13,226 nucleotides of DNA, taken from assembly GCA_964431495.1 (NCBI GenBank), contig CAYSJU010000035.1, positions 1 to 13,226 of the forward strand, given 5' to 3'. The position numbers were made by a program, and so were the translations under genes. Of the stretch, positions 9,301 to 13,226 are shown piece after piece. Under the pieces are notes generated by a model. The model did no database searches. It saw nothing but the letters and a program-made list of their open reading frames with translations, and was not told where the DNA came from. Source of the DNA: CAYSJU01 sp964431495. Its GTDB lineage: Bacteria > Omnitrophota > Gorgyraeia > Tantalellales > Tantalellaceae. Within the stretch, counting starts at the first letter, position 1. Each line of letters starts with the position of its first letter.

Positions 9301-12300
9301 TCCTTTCCGCATCGGTCTCTGCCTGGTCGAATAGCACCCTTGCCCTTTCCAATTGCTGCTGCCAGGTGAGTTCCTCGACTTCTGTATCTTCTGTATCCAG
9401 CCGCTCGACTGTTTCGGGAAGCCTGCTGCGAAGAAAACTCCGGCCGGTTTCTATCTCGCATGCTTCTTTATTCTCCTTGACAATAAAAGGTCCGGAAAAA
9501 CGATCATAAACTTGCACCTCCCCGCCATCCGGGTCATCTACAGGATCCGTTCTCCCAAAAAGAATATACCTGCCGTCCGGCGAGATCCGGGCTGAATGGA
9601 TCTCGTCAAAACGATTTGAAAGCTCGACGGTCTGCTCCGGTTCATCTTTCCATTTATCTTCTTTGTCATCATACCCATAAAGAAAGGCCGCGTTGCCGCC
9701 AGTCGCTGTAAGTATGTTCTTACCATCTTGAGAGAACTGGACCGAAACAACCTTCTTATCATACTCAAATATCCGGTCCGGTTCTCTTTTCCATCCAGCC
9801 CCCTCTTCATCATAGACATAAAGACGCGCTTTATTGTCGTTACATCCTGTAATGATGCTTTTACCATCCGGGGAAAAGTCGACTGAAGTGACATCAAGAA
9901 AGGGAACCCCGAAAACCTCTTCCGGTTCATCTTTCCATTTCGCCTCTTCATCATCATATACATAAAGCCGGACCCTGTTGTGACTTGCTGTAAGTATACT
10001 TTTGCCGTCGTCCGGCGAAAATCTGACCGCATTAACAAACCAGGGTCCATAATCGAAAACCTGTTCGGGTTTATCTTTCCATTCACCCTTTTTTTCATCA
10101 TAAACAAAAAGACAAGCTTTTCCGTCAGAAAAGCCAGCTAGAATGCTTTTGCCGTCCGGAGAGAACCGGGCCGATAAACCTGCCACAAAGGCACCTTCAG
10201 GGGTGAAAACCTTTTCCGGTTCATCTTTCCATTTCCTCCCTTTTTCATCATATATGTAAAGATGGACCCCCTCATCAAAACATCCCGTAATGATACTTTT
10301 ACCATCGGGAGAAAACTGGACTGATATGACGCTGTTCCCATGTCTAAAGATCTGTTCCGGTTCATCTTTCCATTCTCTTCTTTCTTCATCATATACGTAA
10401 AGACGCGCTGATCCGTCATCGCATCCCGTAATGATACTTTTGCCGTCCGGAGAGAAGTCAATGGCTTCAACCGGACCACCATGACTAAGGACCTTGCCGG
10501 ATCTTATAATGAATGGCTTTGAACTCCCAATGTCAAGAGACTCTAAGGATGACCGGTCAATCTTTTCCCTGTCTATTTCTGCATCGTTCTCTTCTAGTAT
10601 CCTTCTCATTCTCTCAATCTGAGGGGCCCTTCCCGCATCGGTCTTTGCCTGATCGAACATGACCTTCGCCCTTTCCAGCCGCTGCTGCCATGGAAGGCCG
10701 GCTGTCTCCTCGGCTGGTTCCACATCCAGCCGTTTGACTGTTTCAGGAAGAATATCGCGGGGAAAAGTCTGCCCTGTTCCTATATCGCATGATTTTTTAG
10801 CGTCTTTTATAATAAAAGGGGTATTAACAAAAAGGTACGCGTTGCCAGTACATCCCATAAGGATACTCCTGCCGTCAGGAGAAAACTGCACTGAGGTGAC
10901 ACTCCTATCATGTTCGAAGATCTGTGCCGACTCGTCCCCCCATCTTTTTTCCTTTTCGTTATACTCGTAAAGTCGCGCCTCATGGGCCCTTGCATGGGCC
11001 GGGTCCCCCGTCCCTGTAAGAATGCTCTTTCCGTCAGGAGAAAACTCCACTGAGGTGACACTTTCATCATGCTCGAAAATCTGTGTCGGCTCGTCTTTCC
11101 ATCTTTCTCTTTTTTCATCATACACGTAAAGCCGCGCTTTATTGTCCCCGCCCCCGGTAAGGATACTCTTCCCGTCAGGTGAGAATTGGGCTGAAGAGAC
11201 ACCCCCATCCTGCTCGAAAACCTGTTCCGGCTTGTCCTTCCATTTTCTTCTCTCTTCATCATACTCGTAAAGTCGCGCTTCCTTACCCGCGCCTCCCGCC
11301 GTAAGGATGCTCTTACCGTCAGGTGAAAACCGAACCGACCGGATGTAATCATTATGCTCGAAAATATGTGCCGGTTCATCTCTCCACCCTTCCTTTTCAT
11401 CATACTCGTAAAGTCGCGCTTTACAGTCCGAGGATCCGGTAAGGATGCTCTTACCGTCAGGTGAAAACCGAACTGACCATATAGTATCATCATGCTCGAA
11501 AATATGTGACGGCTCGTCTCCCCATCTTTTTCTTTTTTCATCATATACGTAAAGCCGCGCTTTATTGTCCCCGCCCCCGGTAAGGATACTCTTTCCATCA
11601 GGTGAAAAATGGGTGGAATAGATAGTATCATCATGCACGAAAATATGCGTCGGCTCGTCTTCCCATCTTTTTCTTTTTTCATCATATACGTAAAGTCGCG
11701 CTTTCAAATCAGAACACCCTACAAGAACACTCCTTCCGTCAGGTGAAAACCGGACTGAGTTGACACTGGTATTAGTATGCACGAAAATCTGAAAAAGCAT
11801 ATATGTCTGACCGATTTCAAGTGGGTCTAACGATGACTGGTCAACTTTCTCCCTGTCTATTTCCTCATCGTTCTCTTCGAGTATCCTCCGAATATTCTTG
11901 AGCTGAACCTTTATTCCACTGTCGGTCCCTGCCTGGTCGAACCTCACCTTCGCCCTTTCCAACCTCTGCGGCCAGGGTAAATCCACGACATTCGTGTCCA
12001 GGAATGTGACTTTTTCAGGAAGGGTATTCCTGGAAAACTTCCTTTGACTTGCTATACTGTAGGCTTCTTCTGCGTTTTTAATAATAAAAGGATTAAACGT
12101 GAAAATGCGGGTTTTATTATCGGAACAGGCCGTAATGGCACTTTGGCCGTCGGCCGAGAAACAGACAGAATTAACTTCGCTTTCATGATACATTCTATGC
12201 TGACATATATACTTATCCTCAATGCTGTCATACAAATACAGGTTCGCCGTGCCATCATGGCAACCGGTAAGTATGCGCGTGCCGTCGGGTGAAAAGCGGA

Positions 12301-13226
12301 CCGAATTAACCCAATTATCATGATCGAGTTCCTGCTTTAGAGCATACTTTTCATCTCCTTCATTTTGCACGTAAAGCCATGCTTTATTGCCAAAACCCCC
12401 TATGATAATGCTTCGGGCATCAGGCGAGAAGTGAAGGGCCCGGGCCTTTCTCTTTACTTCTGCAAAGTTTTGCACATACATATATTTTTTTTGAGGTTCA
12501 GAATATTCATATAACGTGACCTCCCCCTCTTTCGATCCAGCTCCCTCTCCTATGAGAATCTTATTTCCATCAGAAGAGATTTCCACTACGTTTACCTGGG
12601 ATTCAGTGGGAAAACTTTGTTTGATTCGATATTCTTTATCATGCTCATCGTATTCATAAAGCACTGCTCCCGTAAAATCCCGCTTCCTCCCGCCAGTATA
12701 TCCCACAACTATCTTGCTCCCATCTTCTGAAGCTCTTGCCGAAGTGATAAGACTCCCGACCAAATCCATTCTTCTTTTTTCAAGGCGATATTCACTTTGT
12801 TCATTTTCACGCACACAGAAACATACTTCTACTGCTGTCGCAACAATAATGCGATTATTATCCGGGGAAAACTGAACAGATATTACTGCGTGTGGCATTT
12901 CCAATGTTTCTTCAAGTTTATAATCCTTGAACCGGCTGTTATAAAGATAGATATAAACGTTTGCTTTAAGCTCGGATTTACTGGCCGTGACAATACACTT
13001 AGCGTCAGGCGAAATATCTACGGACCCTACTTCGTCTTCTTGTTCTAATACATGCTCCTCTAAGTAACACTCCGCAACTTCTAATGGGGTCAGGGAAGAC
13101 TGTTCAACCTCTGCTCTGTCGACATCTTCATCCCGCTTTCTAAGAAGCCTTCTTATTCTTTCGAGTTGAAGGGCTCTTTCCTCGTATGTCCTTGCCTGGT
13201 CGAACAGGACCTTTGCCTTTTCCAGC
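1..13226 (-). CDS. Giant multidomain protein, internal fragment: WD40 propeller array, three AAA+ modules, transglutaminase-like, vWA and membrane segments
   Basis: One minus-strand frame has no stop codon across the whole window, giving 4,408 residues (about 500 kDa) with both ends missing. Domain order from the N-terminal side is: partial helical linker; five seven-bladed WD40 propellers separated by helical linkers (residues 1-2195); transition region; AAA1, degenerate AAA2 and AAA3 (2396-3362); acidic linker; transglutaminase-like domain with Cys3648 and His3674; vWA domain with MIDAS Asp3871; hydrophobic segments (4127-4234); and a C-terminal alpha/beta segment. Codons at the two edges and at every motif between share one phase, so no frameshift is apparent. 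MoxR-type AAA+ proteins work with vWA partners as chaperone-like remodellers, and midasin combines both in one chain; a similar role is inferred here. The reaction, substrate and family name are not recognisable from sequence. The start codon, ribosome binding site and any signal peptide lie to the right of the window, and the stop lies to the left. Confidence 0.95.
380..523 (-). other. Acidic linker after the membrane region, residues 4235-4282
   Basis: After a basic start (HKKLNER), the segment is rich in Glu, Asp, Val and Pro (VMVPDEELTVTAEADMV, then KEEQQEEVVPSEY). It is probably flexible and separates the membrane hairpin from the last visible domain. Confidence 0.55.
524..847 (-). other. 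Membrane region with three predicted hydrophobic segments, residues 4127-4234
   Basis: Three segments are long and apolar enough to cross a membrane: about 4127-4153 (AVPFAVFSILMATGILGSFG onward), 4189-4208 (VALLSFSISSTFGGLLYTMS) and 4212-4234 (LPFYITAPAVLLFTGGIYLV onward). The second and third form a tight hairpin. The loop between the first and second is longer and partly hydrophobic (HFDFMVLHAG), so a fourth, weaker segment is possible and topology cannot be fixed. The exit is basic (CHKKLN). These segments would anchor the giant protein in the membrane, after the ATPase and vWA parts have been made. Confidence 0.8.
848..1039 (-). other. Linker from vWA domain to membrane segments, residues 4063-4126
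   Basis: It reads from KSRGTGFLPDGDI through a helix (EEETVKEAATILLLKKIF) to APRMPFEEYSVRVAPWLESG. The helix is amphipathic, with basic residues near its end, and leads straight into the first hydrophobic segment. No family is recognised. Confidence 0.55.
1040..1642 (-). other. vWA domain with complete MIDAS, residues 3862-4062
   Basis: The metal-ion-dependent adhesion site is complete. VLLDFSGSM gives Asp3871 and the two serines of DxSxS, GHGGTDIN gives Thr3948, and FVTDGADSD gives Asp3985. Hydrophobic strands (SVLLD, YMIFVTD, IDIIAIGIG) alternate with helices as in the Rossmann-like vWA fold. The domain would bind a divalent metal and a carboxylate from a partner protein. In MoxR-vWA pairs and in midasin, such a domain delivers substrate to the AAA+ ring; that role here is inferred from the shared chain. 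Confidence 0.92.
1643..2095 (-). other. Charged helical region between transglutaminase-like and vWA domains, residues 3711-3861
   Basis: A long, highly charged stretch: RKNMERIQKRMDKAMKKQG, then a Pro/Ser/Thr-rich flexible part (SPQTSSRVPATPPGEK), then helices (EQRIRKRVEAEHQELQRD, RERIIKKRMRKG). The composition suggests coiled coil or extended helix with a flexible hinge. It would let the vWA domain move relative to the ATPase part. No domain is recognised. Confidence 0.6.
2096..2473 (-). other. Transglutaminase-like (cysteine protease fold) domain, residues 3585-3710
   Basis: The core matches the bacterial transglutaminase-like pattern. KCGVCRHRAYAMARTAAG places Cys3648 as nucleophile before the packed helix. 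GIGMPARYVSTDIHAFPEV places His3674, and GWMRVELGG follows at the place of the third catalytic residue. That third residue is normally Asp and here reads Glu3690; Asp3696, a few residues on, is an alternative. The family includes peptidases, amidases and cross-linking enzymes, so the exact reaction is open. A second cysteine (Cys3645) lies three residues before the nucleophile. TgpA-like membrane transglutaminase proteins often neighbour MoxR and vWA genes, which fits this setting. Confidence 0.85.
2474..2785 (-). other. Strand-rich domain before the transglutaminase-like domain, residues 3481-3584
   Basis: After a short helix (LEREIRSLKKTHD) the sequence alternates short hydrophobic strands and turns: GVALTPGWHKLP, DVLQAAVFDTNGQRL, FYVRFPE, EPVIVVYRVAVPAVYFG. 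This looks like a small beta-sandwich or immunoglobulin-like domain of the kind often found before transglutaminase-like cores. The family is not identified. Confidence 0.5.
2786..3139 (-). other. Acidic linker, residues 3363-3480
   Basis: This stretch is rich in Glu and Asp, with a peak at residues 3410-3421 (DEEEEEDEGEIE) and further acidic clusters (YDEFDEETGEW, then RDEEPTE), followed by a Pro-rich exit. It is likely to be unstructured. Midasin has a much longer Asp/Glu-rich arm between its AAA ring and its MIDAS domain, and this segment lies in the matching place; the shared role is inference. Confidence 0.75.
3131..3700 (-). other. AAA3: AAA+ ATPase domain with altered P-loop, residues 3176-3365
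   Basis: Walker A is GESGSAKTS: Lys3211 and Thr3212 are kept, but the usual second glycine is alanine. The TDL motif follows at about 3238-3240. Walker B is VVIDIDEAN with Asp3273 and Glu3274. Sensor 1 lies in FTMNPE at Asn3318, and the arginine-finger region is RRLTDRM with Arg3335. The DEAN and MNP forms are typical of MoxR and midasin-like modules. Binding of ATP seems likely; the Gly-to-Ala change could slow hydrolysis or be neutral. Confidence 0.88.
3701..4195 (-). other. Helical spacer between AAA2 and AAA3, residues 3011-3175
   Basis: After AAA2 there are lid-like helices (EQEAFYLKMVYEVA, then EIFYIIAEAVELAK), a Gly/Pro-rich turn (FGRDPPGG) and further helices. A short strand part (ELDLTISTED, then VRKVGPVPLKG) leads into AAA3. 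The first part is probably the AAA2 lid. The last part may be the N-terminal strand addition of AAA3. Nothing catalytic is visible. Confidence 0.55.
4196..4849 (-). other. AAA2: degenerate AAA+ module, residues 2793-3010
   Basis: The fold markers of a midasin/dynein-like AAA+ module are present: the strand plus ELEILGG (2849-2855), the helix DIRTALNGLLED after the Walker B position, and SSAFFNRW with Arg2966 at the arginine-finger position. The nucleotide site is gone. The P-loop position reads SEYGARTKDM (Lys2824) without the GxxxxGK spacing. The Walker B strand ends IRNIDQW instead of a DE pair. Dynein and midasin also carry AAA modules that no longer hydrolyse ATP. The kept arginine suggests it still completes the active site of a neighbouring module. 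Confidence 0.78.
4850..6040 (-). other. AAA1: MoxR/midasin-type AAA+ ATPase domain with lid, residues 2396-2792
   Basis: All core ATPase motifs are visible. Walker A is GSSGAGKTS with Lys2435. The AAA_5-type strand and DLIGNY motif (2463-2468 region) follow. Walker B is GIFIADEG with Asp2571 and Glu2572, and sensor 1 is in FIITNNVPEE at Asn2620. The helical part after it (ISKRQIRRVAGQM, from about residue 2705, then several helices) fits an AAA+ lid. Of the three AAA modules this is the only one with a fully canonical nucleotide site, so it is the likeliest engine of ATP hydrolysis. The DLIG motif places it with MoxR, midasin and dynein-type modules rather than with Clp or FtsH. Confidence 0.9.
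6041..6640 (-). other. Transition region between propeller array and AAA1, residues 2196-2395
   Basis: A helical stretch (VPEEMIRKIEKIME through EELEETLRKLVETF) is followed by FYIIKDDKEAYDIGTGQRV at residues 2269-2287. This is a clear copy of the motif that ends every propeller, but no blades precede it. Next come a predicted strand-rich part (VTVPFAPRYDDKPFYFS, then VYLNFKGNWYHTRH) and the entry to AAA1. No family is recognised. The lone motif suggests either a lost propeller or that the motif belongs to the linker unit and not to the propeller. Confidence 0.6.
6641..6919 (-). repeat. Helical linker L6, residues 2103-2195
   Basis: Sixth copy of the linker: DDGEAYDLKTFGKVSR, then LPKKVEQLD, the core LTWQQHLERARLRFNLAETD (Trp2141), QLDRMQRILEKHGEEIE and SLKPLDI. 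It departs from its sisters in having FNLAE for FDQAE. No propeller follows it; instead the chain goes into the transition region and then AAA1. Confidence 0.8.
6920..7927 (-). repeat. WD40-type propeller E, seven blades, residues 1767-2102
   Basis: Blade 1 starts at Ile1778 (SLHVSPDGKSILTG). Later cores are SVQFSPDGK, LVRFSPDGR, DVQFSPDSK, AVRFSPDGK, SARFSPDGR and SMRFSPDGR. Blade 6 contains a longer loop (GNSPDVNNEPW). DQIFGEGG before blade 1 is the candidate closing strand. It ends in HHAFIIRDDGEAYDL. This is the last propeller before the ATPase part. Confidence 0.9.
7928..8203 (-). repeat. Helical linker L5, residues 1675-1766
   Basis: It starts with DGKTAYDLKTHREVSRDVL, then SEKIELLDTE. 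The core is LPWPQRLERAILMFDQMETD (Trp1709), then QLENIQRILEKHGEEIE, and it ends in SLASLDIARAR. The PWPQ form of the core is shared with L2, while L3, L4 and L6 have WQQ. Confidence 0.8.
8204..9196 (-). repeat. WD40-type propeller D, seven blades, residues 1344-1674
   Basis: Blade 1 begins at Val1358 (SVRFSPDGKSILTGCDD). Further cores read SVQFSADGR, LVRFSPDGK, CIQFSPDGK, SVQFSPDGK, AIQFSPDGK and SIQFSPDGK. Blade 4 carries WEWEKEAKK in place of WKDEPEQ and blade 6 carries MWRIEPEQ, so this propeller varies most in its inserts. EKILEQDDK before blade 1 resembles the outer strand plus EHD turn. The closing motif is HAFIMKDGKTAYDL. Confidence 0.9.
9197..9475 (-). repeat. Helical linker L4, residues 1251-1343
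   Basis: It starts with ENKEACEIETGRSF, then LPETVERLDTED. The core is LTWQQQLERARVLFDQAETD (Trp1288), then QLERIQSTLEEHG, and it ends in LKPLDLGI. It differs from its sister copies only by scattered substitutions. Confidence 0.82.
9476..10519 (-). repeat. WD40-type propeller C, seven blades, residues 903-1250
   Basis: Blade 1 starts at Val919 (AIDFSPDGKSIITG) and six more cores follow: SVQFSPDGK, SARFSPDGK, AVRFSPDDGK, SVDFSPDGK, SVQFSQDGK and SARISPDGR. Blade 4 has one extra Asp in its SPDDGK turn. The inserts are mostly WKDEPEQ-like. The segment FIIRSGKVLSHGG before blade 1 could supply the closing outer strand. The end is marked by SGPFIVKENKEACEI. Length and blade number fit a closed seven-bladed ring. 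Confidence 0.9.
10520..10804 (-). repeat. Helical linker L3, residues 808-902
   Basis: It begins with DAKKSCDIGTGQ, then PRDILPETVKRLD. The core is LPWQQRLERAKVMFDQAKTD (Trp846), followed by QIERMRRILEENDAEID and a close in SSLESLDIG. It is one of the clearest linker copies. As elsewhere, the helical core separates the closing motif of one propeller from the first strand of the next. Confidence 0.82.
11124..11170 (-). repeat. 47-bp exact direct repeat, copy in blade 5 of propeller B
   Basis: Positions 11124-11170 are identical base for base to 11547-11593, an offset of 423 bp, which is exactly 141 codons or three blades. The flanking bases differ. The repeat encodes the KSILTGGGDNKARLY part of the blade. 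Synonymous sites are identical too, so selection on the protein alone does not explain it. Confidence 0.9.
11547..11593 (-). repeat. 47-bp exact direct repeat, copy in blade 2 of propeller B
   Basis: Partner of the copy at 11124-11170. Blade 1 also shares a 34-bp exact match with blade 2 (11662-11695 versus 11521-11554, offset 141 bp, one blade), covering the RKRW-to-LYVYDE coding region. Together these point to unequal recombination or conversion in whole-blade steps. Confidence 0.9.
11801..12076 (-). repeat. Helical linker L2, residues 384-475
   Basis: The segment starts with the post-propeller motif (NAEEAYSIA, then SRNTLPEKVTFLD). It continues with the linker core LPWPQRLERAKVRFDQAGTD (Trp418) and ends with REKVDQSSLDPLEIG just before propeller B. 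The post-propeller part is short and mixed strand/turn; the core is strongly helical and charged. Its role is inferred to be a rigid spacer between propellers. Confidence 0.8.
12077..13063 (-). repeat. WD40-type propeller A, seven diverged blades, residues 55-383
   Basis: Seven blades can be followed through their strand-a/b signature, of which SVxFSPDG is the ideal. Blade 1 starts near Val66 (SVDISPDAK), blade 2 near Val114 (SVQFSPDNN), then SASEDGSK-, EISSDGNK-, LHFSPDAR-, VRFSPDGT- and VCFSADGQ-type cores. This is the most diverged propeller. Its blades vary in length and lack the WKDEP insert typical of propellers B to E. The last blade ends in FNPFIIK followed by EEAYSI, the shared closing motif. 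WD40 propellers are protein-interaction platforms without catalytic activity; the partner here is unknown. Confidence 0.85.
13076..13226 (-). repeat. Helical linker L1 (cut by window edge), residues 1-50
   Basis: First visible copy of the inter-propeller linker. It opens in the middle of the unit with LEKAKVLFDQA and continues through QLERIRRLL to VEQSSLTPLEV. It matches the other five linkers position for position: LERAKV, then FDQAxTD, then QLERI, then a charged stretch, then SSLxPLDI. The composition (Leu, Glu, Arg, Lys, no Gly or Pro in the core) predicts two or three amphipathic helices. Because the unit begins mid-motif at the edge, its start and probably another propeller lie to the right. 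I recognise no named domain. Confidence 0.8.

Larger units (their letters stand above)
10805..11797 (-). repeat. WD40-type propeller B, seven near-identical blades, residues 477-807
   Basis: Blades start at Val488, Ile535, Ile582, Ile628, Val676, Val723 and Val776, mostly 46-48 residues apart. Blade 6 is 53 residues because of a small insert (DPAHARAHE). The blade consensus is SVRFSPDGKSILTG, then DNKARLYVYDE, then WKDEP, then QIFEHD. Compared with classical WD40, the Trp-Asp position reads Tyr-Asp and the Gly-His position reads Glu-His. The segment FQIFVHTNTS before blade 1 looks like an outer strand (compare QIFEHDES), so the N-terminal end may close the ring by supplying blade 7's missing strand. 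Blades 2 and 5 share a 47-base identical stretch, a sign of recent duplication or gene conversion. Confidence 0.92.

Noticed and set aside
10807..11685. A 292-residue minus-strand open frame with a repeated MMKKEKDG pattern
   Set aside because: It lies in a different phase from the WD40 frame and its repeats are the out-of-frame reading of propeller B blades. The same shadow pattern recurs at 4960-5154, 6145-6450, 7480-7881, 8830-9129, 9538-10107, 10138-10482 and 12052-12321, all in that one phase.
6920..11797. Regular short repeats at about 141 bp, considered as a CRISPR array or non-coding satellite
   Set aside because: The repeats are diverged, keep the reading frame, and translate to WD40 blades. 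There are no near-identical short repeats separated by unrelated spacers.
3131..13226. STAND/NACHT-type defence protein with WD40 sensor repeats
   Set aside because: The repeats lie N-terminal to the ATPase and not C-terminal. The ATPase motifs (DLIG, DEAN, MNP, arginine-finger RxxxDR) are of the MoxR/midasin type, and no NACHT or NB-ARC motifs are seen.
1..13226. Promoters, terminators, tRNA or rRNA genes and attachment sites
   Set aside because: Every base is inside the long coding frame. I saw no tRNA-like or rRNA-like stretch, and any hairpin found would be inside coding sequence without supporting context.

Overview
The window holds no ordinary gene string. It lies entirely inside one protein-coding frame on the minus strand. 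That frame is open from the right edge to the left edge: 4,408 codons at positions 2-13225, with no in-frame stop, and neither the start nor the end of the gene is in view. I checked the frame at about 50 anchor points (repeat motifs, P-loops, catalytic residues) and all fall in the same phase. No RNA gene, mobile element, CRISPR array, promoter or terminator is visible, and no intergenic DNA exists here. Residue numbers below count codons from the right edge: residue n lies at plus-strand positions 13226-3n to 13228-3n.

Layout, N- to C-terminal (right to left). Residues 1-2195 are a super-repeat of about 420-440 residues. Each unit is a charged helical linker followed by a seven-bladed WD40-type beta-propeller. 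Five propellers (35 blades) and six linkers, the first cut by the edge, are present. Residues 2196-2395 are a transition region that carries a detached copy of the motif that closes each propeller. Residues 2396-3362 hold three AAA+ modules of the MoxR/midasin/dynein type. The first has complete Walker A, Walker B and sensor 1 motifs. The second has lost its ATP-binding residues but kept the fold motifs and the arginine-finger position. The third is complete except for one glycine-to-alanine change in its P-loop. Then come an acidic linker (3363-3480), a transglutaminase-like cysteine-protease-fold domain (about 3585-3710), a charged helical stretch, a von Willebrand A (vWA) domain with a full MIDAS (3862-4062), a group of hydrophobic membrane segments (4127-4234), and a C-terminal alpha/beta segment that runs off the left edge.

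How the parts may work together (inference). MoxR-type AAA+ ATPase, vWA and transglutaminase-like membrane proteins are commonly encoded by neighbouring bacterial genes. Here the same parts lie in one polypeptide. The order AAA+ array, acidic linker, MIDAS domain also resembles midasin (Rea1). A plausible picture is a membrane-tethered ATP-driven remodelling machine whose vWA domain grips a partner, with the propellers as a large binding scaffold. The substrate is unknown.

Organism. The window is bacterial in style: an uninterrupted frame, MoxR-like rather than eukaryotic details, and codon use rich in ATA (Ile) and AGG/AGA (Arg) at moderate GC. A single reading frame above 13 kb points to a lineage known for giant genes. 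Candidate phylum Omnitrophota is my best guess, with Planctomycetota or another PVC-related group as alternatives. This is a judgement from gene style and not a demonstrated assignment.
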